NCBI GenBank assembly: GCA_963850425.1 | Contig: CAWKLF010000007.1 | Coordinates: 1,054,001 to 1,118,000 of the forward strand | Reading direction: 5' to 3' | DNA: 64,000 nt | Origin: Gp1-AA133 sp963850425 | GTDB lineage: Bacteria; Acidobacteriota; Terriglobia; Terriglobales; Acidobacteriaceae | Shown: piece after piece, positions 33,445-42,058 of the stretch | How positions within the stretch are numbered: the first letter of the stretch is position 1 | Layout: each line of letters starts with the position of its first letter | Program-made: the position numbers and the translations under genes | The notes under the pieces: model-generated | The model's database searches: none | What the model was told of the DNA's origin: nothing | Seen by the model: the letters and a program-made list of their open reading frames with translations, nothing else

Positions 33445-35661
33445 ATGGCGACCAATCCGTCCAACACGGACCCAACGCTAACCATTCAAGCAATGGCTGC
33501 GCCGAACGTTGCATCCCCAGGTGTTGGCTCTCCCGATCAGCGCGAAGCACTGCAAGCGCTTCTGGCTTTTTCGACCTTACACGAACAGATTCGTCGACGG
33601 CGCGCCGAGGAAGCGCGCGCATACGCCGCCGGTCAGCGCGCTACGGATGACGGCTGGGAATACGAACAATTTGTTTTGGATGAAGTTCTGCAGCTGGTTG
33701 CAGAACGCGCGCAAGCCATCACGGGCGCGGACGGAATCGCGATTGCGCTGGCGGAGGGCGACGAGATTATCTGTCGCGCGTCGGCGGGGACAATGGCACC
33801 TGATCGTGGAGTCCGGCTGGATTCCAAGGCCGGATTTTCAGGAGCGTGCTTCCGTACGGGAAAAATTGTTCGTTGCGATGATACGGAAAAAGATCCGCGC
33901 GTCAATCTGGAAGCCTGCCGCCGGCTGGGCACGCGCTCCATGGTAGCGGTGCCACTGCTGGGACAGGAAAGCGTGATTGGCCTGCTGGAGGCGTTTTCGA
34001 CCGAGCCCTTCGGATTCAACGACGGCGACGTTCGCAGTTTGAACCTTCTGGCGGAATTAATTCTGGCAGCGCTGAAGCCGGAAGATGAAGATCGCATTGT
34101 GCGCGCGGCCAAGGTTGCTGCGGCAGAGCTGCGCTCGTCGGAATTGGAAACTTTGCGGCAGATTCCGATGACTCCGCCGCCACCCGCGCCGGTTGCCACC
34201 AGTGTCGCGGAATATGTTCCTCTCGAATTCTCAAAGGATGATATTGCGCCGGATCTTTATCAGGAGAGCGGTGCGAACGGGCGCTTCAAGGCTGTTATCG
34301 CGGGCCTGGCTATCCTGGGATTGCTGCTGGCCGGCGGACTCTGGCTGAAGTTCAGGCATGGGGCTCATGCCGCGGTAGTCAGTTCGGATGCGCGGAACGT
34401 GGGCGCTCCGGTTGATGGGCAGGCTATCAGTGATAGTTCTGCGGTGAACGCGGCATCGTTGCCGGCTCCGCCTGTACCGGTGCCGGCGGAAACTGTGCCC
34501 GCATCCGGCCGAGCGGTAGTGAGCGGTGTGCGACATTTCAATGCCAACGGCGTGAGCACGGTCGTGATCGATCTGCAAGCTCCGGTGCAGTACCGGAAGA
34601 ACCGGCTGCCTAGTCCGGAACGCGTTTACTTCGACTTGCTTAATACTTCGCTGGCCCCGGGATTGAACGGGCAGATCATCGAGGTGAAAGATGGGCTGAT
34701 CAACCGTATACGCATCGCGCAGCCTTCAGAGAATGTGACGCGGGTGGTGCTGGAGACAAGCTCGGGATCGAGTTTCTGGGATGCTATACGGACAGATCCG
34801 AATCGTCTCACGATCGAAGTGCGCGGCGCTGAGGCTGTGAAATCGGAACCGAAAGCAACCCCCAGCGTGGTGCCGGTTGAGCCGGAGGTAAAGCGCCCGG
34901 AAGACAAGTCGGTTGCGCCGCCGATCAGCGAAGATCCGCAATCGCGCCTGCACGGGCAGAGGCTGCGCGTGGTCATCGACGCCGGGCACGGTGGATGGGA
35001 CCTGGGCACGGTGGGCCGCGAAGGGTTGCTCGAAAAAAACCTCGTACTCGATGTAGCGCAGACCTTGGGCATCCTGCTAACCAATCGACTGGGATGCGAA
35101 GTCATCTTTACGCGCAAGGACGACAACTACGTTGCGCTGGAACAGCGCGCTGAGATTGCCAACCGGGCACAGGCTGACCTGTTTGTCTCGGTGCACGCGA
35201 ACTACAGCAGCTTAGCCTCGGCACGTGGAGTGGAGACCTATTACTCAAGCTTCTTCTCACCCCCGGAAGCGCGCGAGATTGAATATCGCGAGAACGCCAC
35301 GGCCACGGTGATGACGCAGGCCAAGCTTTCCGGGCGAGCCCTGAAAGAGAAGGTCGACGAGTCCAAGAAACTTGCCGCCAGCGTGCAGCAGGCGTTGCAT
35401 GGGACGCTGGCAACGGGAAATTCGGCGATTCGGAATCGCGGGGTGCGTGAAGCGTCGTTCGTGGTGCTGACCGGGACGGAGATGCCGTCGGTGCTGGCGG
35501 AAATTTCCTTTGTTAGCAGCCCTGCGGATGAGGAACGTCTGCGTAATCCTTCTTACCGCGAGCAGATCGCCGAGGCGCTGTATAAGGGGATCGAGCACTT
35601 CGCGGCGAGCACACACCGCGTGAAACTCGCGCAAGCTTCGACGCCGCCCGAGGGACAGTAG
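33445..35661 (+). CDS. GAF-TM-AMIN-N-acetylmuramoyl-L-alanine amidase fusion
   Basis: A 738-residue membrane protein with a sensor and an effector in one chain. Residues 75-215 are a GAF domain with four cysteines, C110, C135, C144 and C158. One membrane helix lies at 281-303. AMIN domain about 355-460 (VSGVRHFNANGVSTVVIDL), a peptidoglycan/localisation module, and Amidase_3 domain about 508-720. Zinc and catalytic residues are present: H515 in DAGHGG, E530 in GLLEKN, H584 in SVHAN, E686 in LAEISF. The GAF part should be cytoplasmic and the amidase periplasmic. AmiC-type amidases split daughter cells; attached GAF sensors are not part of the usual family. The start ATG lacks a clear ribosome site. 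Confidence 0.9.
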   Translation: MATNPSNTDPTLTIQAMAAPNVASPGVGSPDQREALQALLAFSTLHEQIRRRRAEEARAYAAGQRATDDGWEYEQFVLDEVLQLVAERAQAITGADGIAIALAEGDEIICRASAGTMAPDRGVRLDSKAGFSGACFRTGKIVRCDDTEKDPRVNLEACRRLGTRSMVAVPLLGQESVIGLLEAFSTEPFGFNDGDVRSLNLLAELILAALKPEDEDRIVRAAKVAAAELRSSELETLRQIPMTPPPPAPVATSVAEYVPLEFSKDDIAPDLYQESGANGRFKAVIAGLAILGLLLAGGLWLKFRHGAHAAVVSSDARNVGAPVDGQAISDSSAVNAASLPAPPVPVPAETVPASGRAVVSGVRHFNANGVSTVVIDLQAPVQYRKNRLPSPERVYFDLLNTSLAPGLNGQIIEVKDGLINRIRIAQPSENVTRVVLETSSGSSFWDAIRTDPNRLTIEVRGAEAVKSEPKATPSVVPVEPEVKRPEDKSVAPPISEDPQSRLHGQRLRVVIDAGHGGWDLGTVGREGLLEKNLVLDVAQTLGILLTNRLGCEVIFTRKDDNYVALEQRAEIANRAQADLFVSVHANYSSLASARGVETYYSSFFSPPEAREIEYRENATATVMTQAKLSGRALKEKVDESKKLAASVQQALHGTLATGNSAIRNRGVREASFVVLTGTEMPSVLAEISFVSSPADEERLRNPSYREQIAEALYKGIEHFAASTHRVKLAQASTPPEGQ

Positions 35662-35835
35662 GCGTCATTAAGGCCACCCGCCCGCCCCTGCGGTTTCAGC
35701 ATCGCCAATTCGATTAAACCGGCATCACCTGAAGGCGCAAGGTATTCTTCCCTCTACGGCGCGCCTTAAGGCCCGCCCTGATACGAGACCAATCGGCGGC
35801 GTTTAGGTTCGTCGCCACTTTTCCGAACTAGCGAC

Positions 35836-37992
35836 CTACTTGGCAGCATTCAGATCTGCTTCGCCTGCCCCTCCATACTTCTGCAGCCACTTTAATTCTT
35901 CGCGTACTTTGATTTTTCCGTGCCAGGGATTCTTCGCCAGTGAGTGCCCTTCGCCCGGAAAAATCAATAACGTGCTGGGAATGCCGAGCGAGTGCAGCGC
36001 GTGATCGAGCAAGTAGTCTTCGGACACGGCCACGCGGATGTCATTGCCGCCCGCAACCAGATGCGTGGGGGTGCGGACGTTGTTCATCTGAAACAGCGCG
36101 CCTTCATCGTAATAGCGTTTGGAGGCTTCCCACGGTCGTCCGCCCAGGAAGTAGGCGTCGTCGACAGTCATGTCATCGTTGCCCCAGTTGCCCGCGTGCT
36201 CGACGGCTCCGGCCCCGGTGACAGCGGCCTTGAAGCGGTCGGTCTGCGTGATCAGCCAGTTCGTCATATAACCGCCATAGCTGTATCCGCCGACGGTGAG
36301 ATGGGCGGGATCGGCGACGCCGGCTTTCACCAGCGCATCGACTCCAGAAAGGATGTCTTTGCCGGGGCGCGAGACAATCTCGGGAACGATGCCCATGAGG
36401 AATTTGTCACCGTATCCGGTCGAGCCGCGATAGTTGGGTTCGAAAACGAGCCAGCCGTTGGTGGCGGCCAGGCGATCCCACTGATACCAGTCCGCTTCGA
36501 AGTGGTTGCCATCAGCGTCGGCCGGGCCACCGTGGATGAGCGTCAGCATCGGAAGGCTTTTGGCTTCGAACTTACCCGGCGGGTAGATCAGCATGCCTTC
36601 CACTTTCGTTCCGTCATCAGACGTCCACTGGAAGGGTTTGCCCTGCGGGAGATCGCGCTCGGTGAACAGCTTGTTGAAAGCGGTGATGGGATGTGCTTGC
36701 TCCAGCTTGTCGACACTGTCGGCGATGTAGACCTCCATAGGACGATCGAGAGCGGAATGCACAAACGCGACGCGCGGTGAGTTGCGCGCGGTCGAGATCG
36801 ATGCATAGGTTCCCGCCCAGCCTGCATGTTTCTGGAAGGCAGACTTCGGATTCTCCTGCGAGTAAAGTTGCACCTCGGTGCCGACGCGCGCCGCGGAGAG
36901 AATGCGGCCATCGGCGAGGAGCGAGTGGCGTCCGACGGAGCCTTCGAAATCGGCGGCCCAGCGCTGGACATCGCCGCTATCGGCGTCGACCCAGTAAAGC
37001 CGCTCCTGGTAATCGCGGTACTTCCCTTCCACCGAACCTTGTTGCACCGCGAAGAACACGTGGCGATTGTCGTTGGACCAGGTGAGGTCCTGCTCGAAAG
37101 CTTCGTTGCGAGTGAGTTGTTTGGGCTTCACCTCGGCCGAGGTCCCAGATACGTCGACCGAGTAGACTTCGAATTCATCTACCTTTTCCTGACGCTCAGA
37201 TACAGATGTCGTGACGAAAGCAAGTCGGCGGCCATCGGGGGCGACTGCCAGCTGCTGAGTTCGCCAGGGAGTGCTGCTGATCTGGCGGGCGGTGGCGGTG
37301 GTGCCGGCCTCTTTCTGTGCCTTCGGGGTCTCGGCCATGCCGCTGGTGGCGTGCTTCTCTACCGCGGTGGCGAGGTCGAGACTGTAGATGATGTCGCCGC
37401 GTTCGCCGGCGCGGTATTGCACCGTATCTTTCCAAAGTTTGCGGTAGGCATCGCGTTGCTTCTTGTCCCACGGAATGCGGGTGGCAAAGTAGATGGTCTT
37501 CGAATCGGGAGACCATGCGAGCGCGTGAACTTCTTCTTCGCCCGAAGTGATGGGGAAGGCTTCGCCGCCATCAGGACGGATGAGGTAGACCTGCGCGACG
37601 GCTTTGCCGGAGTCGTCCTTGCTGTCGTCGCTGTCCTCATCCTCGTCGCGACCTTTGCTGCCAGGCGCGCGGCGCTCCGATAGAAAGGCAATCCAGCGGC
37701 CGTCGGGCGACCACTGCGGGGAAGAGTCGTGGCCCGACTGAGTGAACCGGGTAAGCGCGTTTGCGTCCGGGCCGTTTTCGCGATAGAGCCACAAATCGGA
37801 TTGAAAGATTTCGCGGTCCCAATCGGCGCGTTCGGTGCCGACCACGACGGAGTGGCCGTCGGGCGATATTTGCACGGCGTGAAATTCGACGTAGTTGAAA
37901 AATTCGTCGAGGGTGATTTTCGGCTTGTCGGCGGCGGAGGCGAAAGTTCCGAGGGACAGGAAGGCAGCAAGGAGAACTTGTGATCTGGTCAT
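35836..37992 (-). CDS. Secreted S9 family peptidase (acylaminoacyl-peptidase-like)
   Basis: A 718-residue exported serine peptidase of family S9. A signal peptide (MTRSQVLLAAFLSLGTFASA) precedes a beta-propeller of WD40-like repeats with SPDGR turns (about 20-430) and a C-terminal alpha/beta-hydrolase domain. The nucleophile motif is GGYSYGGY, the aspartate lies in AGGNDIRVA and the histidine in FPGEGHSL. The ATG at 37992 is chosen because it starts the signal peptide; the frame runs 42 bases further. It releases short peptides or acyl-amino acids; related proteins are numerous in Acidobacteriota. Confidence 0.9.
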   Translation of the reverse strand: MTRSQVLLAAFLSLGTFASAADKPKITLDEFFNYVEFHAVQISPDGHSVVVGTERADWDREIFQSDLWLYRENGPDANALTRFTQSGHDSSPQWSPDGRWIAFLSERRAPGSKGRDEDEDSDDSKDDSGKAVAQVYLIRPDGGEAFPITSGEEEVHALAWSPDSKTIYFATRIPWDKKQRDAYRKLWKDTVQYRAGERGDIIYSLDLATAVEKHATSGMAETPKAQKEAGTTATARQISSTPWRTQQLAVAPDGRRLAFVTTSVSERQEKVDEFEVYSVDVSGTSAEVKPKQLTRNEAFEQDLTWSNDNRHVFFAVQQGSVEGKYRDYQERLYWVDADSGDVQRWAADFEGSVGRHSLLADGRILSAARVGTEVQLYSQENPKSAFQKHAGWAGTYASISTARNSPRVAFVHSALDRPMEVYIADSVDKLEQAHPITAFNKLFTERDLPQGKPFQWTSDDGTKVEGMLIYPPGKFEAKSLPMLTLIHGGPADADGNHFEADWYQWDRLAATNGWLVFEPNYRGSTGYGDKFLMGIVPEIVSRPGKDILSGVDALVKAGVADPAHLTVGGYSYGGYMTNWLITQTDRFKAAVTGAGAVEHAGNWGNDDMTVDDAYFLGGRPWEASKRYYDEGALFQMNNVRTPTHLVAGGNDIRVAVSEDYLLDHALHSLGIPSTLLIFPGEGHSLAKNPWHGKIKVREELKWLQKYGGAGEADLNAAK

Positions 37993-38077
37993 AGGGAACG
38001 GTGCATTAGAGCATTGGCGAGGCTGGGGGCGCAAATTGGAAGCGGGTGCGGGTGTGATCGCCGGTCAATCCCGGAGG

Positions 38078-38250
38078 AGCTTAACCACAGAGGCTGATAA
38101 AAATCTGTAAAGATTTTAACCGCAGAGGGCGCGGAGAAGAGCTTAACGGCGAAGGATGCCAAGAATTCCGTAAAGGTCGCGAAAGAGAGGCATTTCTTTT
38201 TGATCTCGGCGGCGTTTCTTTGCGGTCTTGGCGGTTAAGATTTTCCGCAG
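38078..38250. repeat. Diverged AACCGCAGAGGGCGC repeat element
   Basis: The region between the S9 peptidase and lipoprotein genes is filled with imperfect inverted units: TTAACCGCAGAGGGCGCGGAG (38115-38135 region) and CTTAACGGCGAAGG on the left, GCGGTCTTGGCGGTTAAG (38221-38238) on the right. It resembles the better preserved element at 51312-51448. No gene is present. Confidence 0.6.
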
Positions 38251-38269
38251 TTTACGTACTGTGCCCGTG

Positions 38270-38863
38270 TTACGGGACCGGGTCTGCGTTCTTCAGCGAG
38301 TCGTCGAGCGACTGATTAGTTTTTGGCGGGCCCTCGATCATGCGCCAGCCGTCATCGTAGTGCTTCATCGAAACCGTGGACTTGTATTGCAGGCCGCCAA
38401 CGTTCAACGCGGATCCCACTTCGTTGAGCGGCACCCACTTCCAGGTGAAGTCGACGTCGGCGAGGTTGTCGCTCTTGCTGATGCCGGTAATGGAGATGAG
38501 CTCTCTCCGCGCGGTCGGAATGCTGAAGTACTCCTTGCCAGTTTCGGTGCCGCGAATCAGATCGTGGAAAGTGTCCACCCCTGCGGGGGTGAGGGCGACC
38601 TCGTAGCAGGGTGGAGGCGTAACCTGCGGCGGGCATGGAGTGGGCGCGCCGATGATCCACCCGTGATGCTGCAGCACGGTGTACTGCGGAGAGGAAAAAT
38701 CCTTGCCGGAAACCGGACCAATGCGCAGCCAGAACTGTTGCTGAGAGGTGAAGACGTCAGAGCCGGCGATGAGGGTGGAGGCGAGGCGGCGCGTGAGGAA
38801 GTCGCGCGGCGAGCATGCCGTCAGCGAGCACAGCAACACCGCGACGAGGCAGAATTTTCTCAT
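38270..38863 (-). CDS. Hypothetical lipoprotein
   Basis: A 197-residue lipoprotein: the signal sequence RKFCLVAVLLCSLTAC ends in the lipobox LTAC. The mature part has no known domain that I recognise; it includes a central PCPPQVTPPPC cysteine/proline loop and a C-terminal strand-rich stretch (VDFTWKWVPLNEVG, STVSMKHYDDGWRM). An in-frame ATG lies 18 bases upstream. It ends nine bases after the next gene on the same strand, so it is probably co-transcribed with the radical SAM gene upstream of it. Confidence 0.65.
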   Translation of the reverse strand: MRKFCLVAVLLCSLTACSPRDFLTRRLASTLIAGSDVFTSQQQFWLRIGPVSGKDFSSPQYTVLQHHGWIIGAPTPCPPQVTPPPCYEVALTPAGVDTFHDLIRGTETGKEYFSIPTARRELISITGISKSDNLADVDFTWKWVPLNEVGSALNVGGLQYKSTVSMKHYDDGWRMIEGPPKTNQSLDDSLKNADPVP

Positions 38864-38890
38864 CAACACACGGAATCGCACGTACCGGGA

Positions 38891-40021
38891 TTAGCGTCGA
38901 CTTGCGATTGTAACCAAACCCGAGGTGCGATGCGGCAGGAAAGGATGGCTGATGGCTTGGCCGTCGAACTTCGCCGCCCAGCGACCGGGGACGGCTGCGC
39001 TGCACTTCGGACACTTCCCTTCCGGGGTGATGCGGTACGACCTGATGCGGTAGCCGGAGCGCTCGATCAGAGTGACGGAACAACGGAAGCAGCGCGTGTC
39101 TTCCAGGTGGCCGACATAGCCAGGAAGGTTTCCGGCATAGACGTAGCGAAGGCCGGCGCGGGCACCGATCTCGGCCGCGCGCAGCAGGTCTTCGGGTTGC
39201 GTGTCGCCGGGATCGGTCATCTTGTAGTCCTTGTGAAACGCGGTGACATGCCACGGGATATCCACCGACACACTCGCAACAAACTCGGTCAAGCGCTGCA
39301 GTTCATCGTTGGAGTCGTTGAAGCCGGGAATCAGCAGCGTCACGATTTCCACCCACAGGCCCATTTCGTGCAGGCGGCGAATGGTATCGAGGATGGGCTG
39401 CAGGCGGCCACCCAGCTCGTGATAGTGGCGCTCATCGAAACTCTTCAGATCCACTTTGTAGAGGTCGAGCCATGGGCGCAGGTATTCGAGCACCTGCGGA
39501 GTGCCGTTGCCGTTGGAGACGAATCCGGTAACCAGTCCGGCCGCTTTGGCTTCCTTCATGATGGCGACGGCCCACTCGGCGGTGATGAGCGGCTCGTTGT
39601 AGGTGCTGACCAACACTTGCGCTCCCTGCTGCAGCGCGTCGCGCACCAGGGCTTCGGGCGAGGCTTCGAGCGGTGCCGAGATCGCTTGCGGGTCGCGGAG
39701 GGCTTGCGAGGTCACCCAGTTCTGGCAGTAGGAGCAGTGGAGATCGCAGCCGAGCATGCCGAAGCTGTAGGCGAGTGCTCCGGGGTAGGCGTGGAAGAAG
39801 GGCTTCTTCTCGATGGGGTCGCATTGCACGCCGCCGACGTATCCCCAGGGGACATAGAGGGTGCCGTTGCGATTGAAACGAACTTTGCAAACGCCCGGCT
39901 GACCTTCGGGGATCGGGCAGCAGTGTCCGCAAGCGAAACAGCGCACACGGTTCCGATCGAGCTTTTCGTACAAGTCACCTTCCCGGACGCGGTCGTTCAC
40001 TAATTCGCGAAGGGTCGGCAT
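38891..40021 (-). CDS. amrS: AmmeMemoRadiSam-system radical SAM enzyme (AmrS)
   Basis: A 376-residue radical SAM protein. The cluster-binding motif is C-D-L-H-C-S-Y-C (CX3CX2C) near residue 95, within SFGMLGCDLHCSYCQNW. The N-terminal cysteine group FACGHCCPIPEGQPGVCKVR and a C-terminal CFRC...CPKC pair are further metal-type sites of this subfamily. The enzyme uses SAM to make a 5'-deoxyadenosyl radical; its physiological substrate is not established. The usual partners Memo and AMMECR1 are not in the window, so only one third of the named system is visible. The lipoprotein gene follows on the same strand. Confidence 0.9.
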   Translation of the reverse strand: MPTLRELVNDRVREGDLYEKLDRNRVRCFACGHCCPIPEGQPGVCKVRFNRNGTLYVPWGYVGGVQCDPIEKKPFFHAYPGALAYSFGMLGCDLHCSYCQNWVTSQALRDPQAISAPLEASPEALVRDALQQGAQVLVSTYNEPLITAEWAVAIMKEAKAAGLVTGFVSNGNGTPQVLEYLRPWLDLYKVDLKSFDERHYHELGGRLQPILDTIRRLHEMGLWVEIVTLLIPGFNDSNDELQRLTEFVASVSVDIPWHVTAFHKDYKMTDPGDTQPEDLLRAAEIGARAGLRYVYAGNLPGYVGHLEDTRCFRCSVTLIERSGYRIRSYRITPEGKCPKCSAAVPGRWAAKFDGQAISHPFLPHRTSGLVTIASRR

Positions 40022-40062
40022 TGCGGGGGCCTCTTTGTCTATTTTACTGCGTGTCCGGGGGG

Positions 40063-40085
40063 AGGTGTCAGGTGTCAGGTGTCAG
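40063..40085. repeat. Tandem AGGTGTC heptamer, three copies
   Basis: Three perfect AGGTGTC units (40063-40069, 40070-40076, 40077-40083) abut and partly cover the stop codon region of the PilZ-GAF gene. A possible slippage site; no other role is apparent. Confidence 0.7.
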
Positions 40086-41806
40086 TACGTGGATTCGCTG
40101 TTCATCAGCGGGGGGTGTTGTTTGAGGAAGTTATTGGCTTCTCTTTGAATGGCTTGGGCTTGGCCCCGCGTCAGTTGCGAAGTCATGAAAGCGACGCGGT
40201 CTTTGCTTGCGGACTTGCCGGAAGCCCGACCGAGAAGGGACCAGAAATACGCCTTCATGACATCTTTAGGAGCGCCGCGGCCGAGGTAGAAGTATGCGCC
40301 CAGCGTGTCTTGGGCGCCGACGTGGCCCTGCTCGGCGGCTTTCAGAAACCAGCGCAGGGCCATCGAGTAGTCCTGCGGCATGTCTTCGCCTGTGGCATAG
40401 CGGGTGGCGAGGGCAACCTGCTCGTAGGGATCGCCAAGTTCGGCGCGCTTGCGCACTTCATCCAGATTGAGGGGTGGGAGAGCCGGAGCGCTGGGTTTTG
40501 CGGGGACGGGCGGCTGGGGACGGGCGGCTTCGACCGTGCTCGGTCTGGTCGGATGCAGCTTTTCGCCGACCCAGGGCGCCAGCAGGTAGCCCAGAACCGT
40601 CACGATCGAGACGGCGGCCACGAGCAGCAGCACCAGATGGCGCTCGGGAAAGCGAATTCCGTGTCCCTCTTCTTCTGATGACTCTAGCGCGGAAGCGAAC
40701 GGGTACGAACCCGACGATCCTGGGGAGGGTGGTCCGAACGATACCGAACTTACAGTGCTTCGATTCTCCGGCTGGGTTCGCGGATGCGAAAGGCGCGGTT
40801 GCGGAGGACGCTGCGGCGGAGGAGGCGAAGCCATGCGAGCGCGCATCACGCGATTCCTGGCCGCCAGCACGGTATCGGCAAGGCGCTGCAGGATCGTGCC
40901 ATCGCGATCATTGAAAGCGTGCGCCTTGGACGAAAATACTTCGAGCAGCCCGACCACCGTATCGCCAAGGCGGATGGGAACGGCAATGATGGAGCGGATT
41001 CCCAACATCCGGCAGCTCTCCCGGTCGACGCGCGGATCCATTTCCGTGTCGTCACAACGCTGCAGGAAACCGGTGCGGGCACAGTATCCGGAGAAGCCAG
41101 AGCCAATCTCAAGCGTAGCGCCGACCGGCGGAGCGTCTCCGGAACTGGCGCGACACAGCATGACGCCATCCTCCGCAAGTGCGATGGCGGCGCCATCCGC
41201 GAGCGTGAAGGTGCGGCACCGTTCGGCAATGAGTTGCAGAGCTGCGGTCAGGTTCAGGCCGTGCGCTTCGATCTCGCGGCGGACGGCAGTTAAGGCGGTC
41301 AGTGTTGTTGTGTAATCGGCGCGCGTCTGCTGGGCTGGGACCGGAGCGTGGGGCGGCACTGGGGTATTCCAGCGATCGACTTCGGATTGCACATCTCCAT
41401 GGCGCGCGACGTAGTTGGCCGCTCCGACCATCGCGTTCAGAAAGAGCCACTCCTTCAGCTTGCGGCGCGATTCAGCCGGCAACTCCGGAAAGCGCACGCC
41501 AATGCGTCCTTTATTGTCGGACCAGACCACGTATCCGGTGGTTTGCAAATACGTCTGCGTTTCGGAGAGATCGAGGCAGAGGTTCAAGACGCGGTTGACG
41601 TTCCAGGGGGAAGAGGTCTGAATGGCGGCACCCTGCTCGCTGATGTCGAGAATCTCGCTGAGGTCGAGCACCATGTCATCCGCGTTTCCGTTCAGGCTGG
41701 CGTAGGCAGGCGAGTGGACGCGCTGTCGAACGGACTGTCGGCGATTGCGCGGAAGTGGCTTCAGTTGCCGGTTGGAGGACGCGGACTGAGGCCCGATTGG
41801 CTGCAT
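40082..41806 (-). CDS. PilZ-GAF-TM-Sel1 repeat protein
   Basis: A 574-residue multidomain signalling protein. PilZ domain (22-125) has R23-x3-R27 and DISEQGAAI (DxSxxG), so c-di-GMP binding is plausible. GAF domain (about 180-318) has the same four cysteines as the GAF-amidase: C218, C242, C251, C265. One membrane helix lies at about 388-410. After a proline-rich spacer come Sel1/TPR-like repeats (about 448-540, RAELGDPYEQVALATRYATGEDMPQD, AAEQGHVGAQDTLGAYFYLG) that should lie outside and bind a partner. Cytoplasmic sensing thus appears joined to an extracytoplasmic protein-interaction module. Confidence 0.85.
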   Translation of the reverse strand: MQPIGPQSASSNRQLKPLPRNRRQSVRQRVHSPAYASLNGNADDMVLDLSEILDISEQGAAIQTSSPWNVNRVLNLCLDLSETQTYLQTTGYVVWSDNKGRIGVRFPELPAESRRKLKEWLFLNAMVGAANYVARHGDVQSEVDRWNTPVPPHAPVPAQQTRADYTTTLTALTAVRREIEAHGLNLTAALQLIAERCRTFTLADGAAIALAEDGVMLCRASSGDAPPVGATLEIGSGFSGYCARTGFLQRCDDTEMDPRVDRESCRMLGIRSIIAVPIRLGDTVVGLLEVFSSKAHAFNDRDGTILQRLADTVLAARNRVMRARMASPPPPQRPPQPRLSHPRTQPENRSTVSSVSFGPPSPGSSGSYPFASALESSEEEGHGIRFPERHLVLLLVAAVSIVTVLGYLLAPWVGEKLHPTRPSTVEAARPQPPVPAKPSAPALPPLNLDEVRKRAELGDPYEQVALATRYATGEDMPQDYSMALRWFLKAAEQGHVGAQDTLGAYFYLGRGAPKDVMKAYFWSLLGRASGKSASKDRVAFMTSQLTRGQAQAIQREANNFLKQHPPLMNSESTY

Positions 41807-41951
41807 GTTCCTTATGGAAACTTAATATTACCCCGATCGGGAAAGAATAATAGTGTTTCTGATCACACTCGGAAGGGCAGGCCCTCAAGAGAGGTCAAAG
41901 TGGTGAAATAGGGGGTTGAAATAGGGGGTAGGTTACGGGTTACCCGCCAGA

Positions 41952-41991
41952 AAGCCTTTACCAGAGGGGACGCAGAGGTGCGCAGGGGACC
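41952..41991. repeat. GACGCAGAGGTGCGCAG repeat fragment
   Basis: A short unit, GGGGACGCAGAGGTGCGCAG, preceded by a run GGTTACGGGTTACC. It matches the core of the elements at 38078 and 51312 and lies in the 252-base gap between two minus-strand GAF genes. Nothing else is seen in the gap. Confidence 0.45.
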
Positions 41992-42058
41992 TTCACAATT
42001 GCGTTTGGGTACTACCCCAATCAATGACGTGTAGAGCTGCTGTCCGCCGCTCCGCGGC

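Noticed and set aside
38228..40003. 591-residue plus-strand frame opposite amrS and the lipoprotein
   Set aside because: Antisense shadow; both opposing genes have clear motifs.
40063..40085. Tandem heptamer as a CRISPR-like or phase-variable array
   Set aside because: Only three 7-base units at a stop codon; no spacers and no promoter context.
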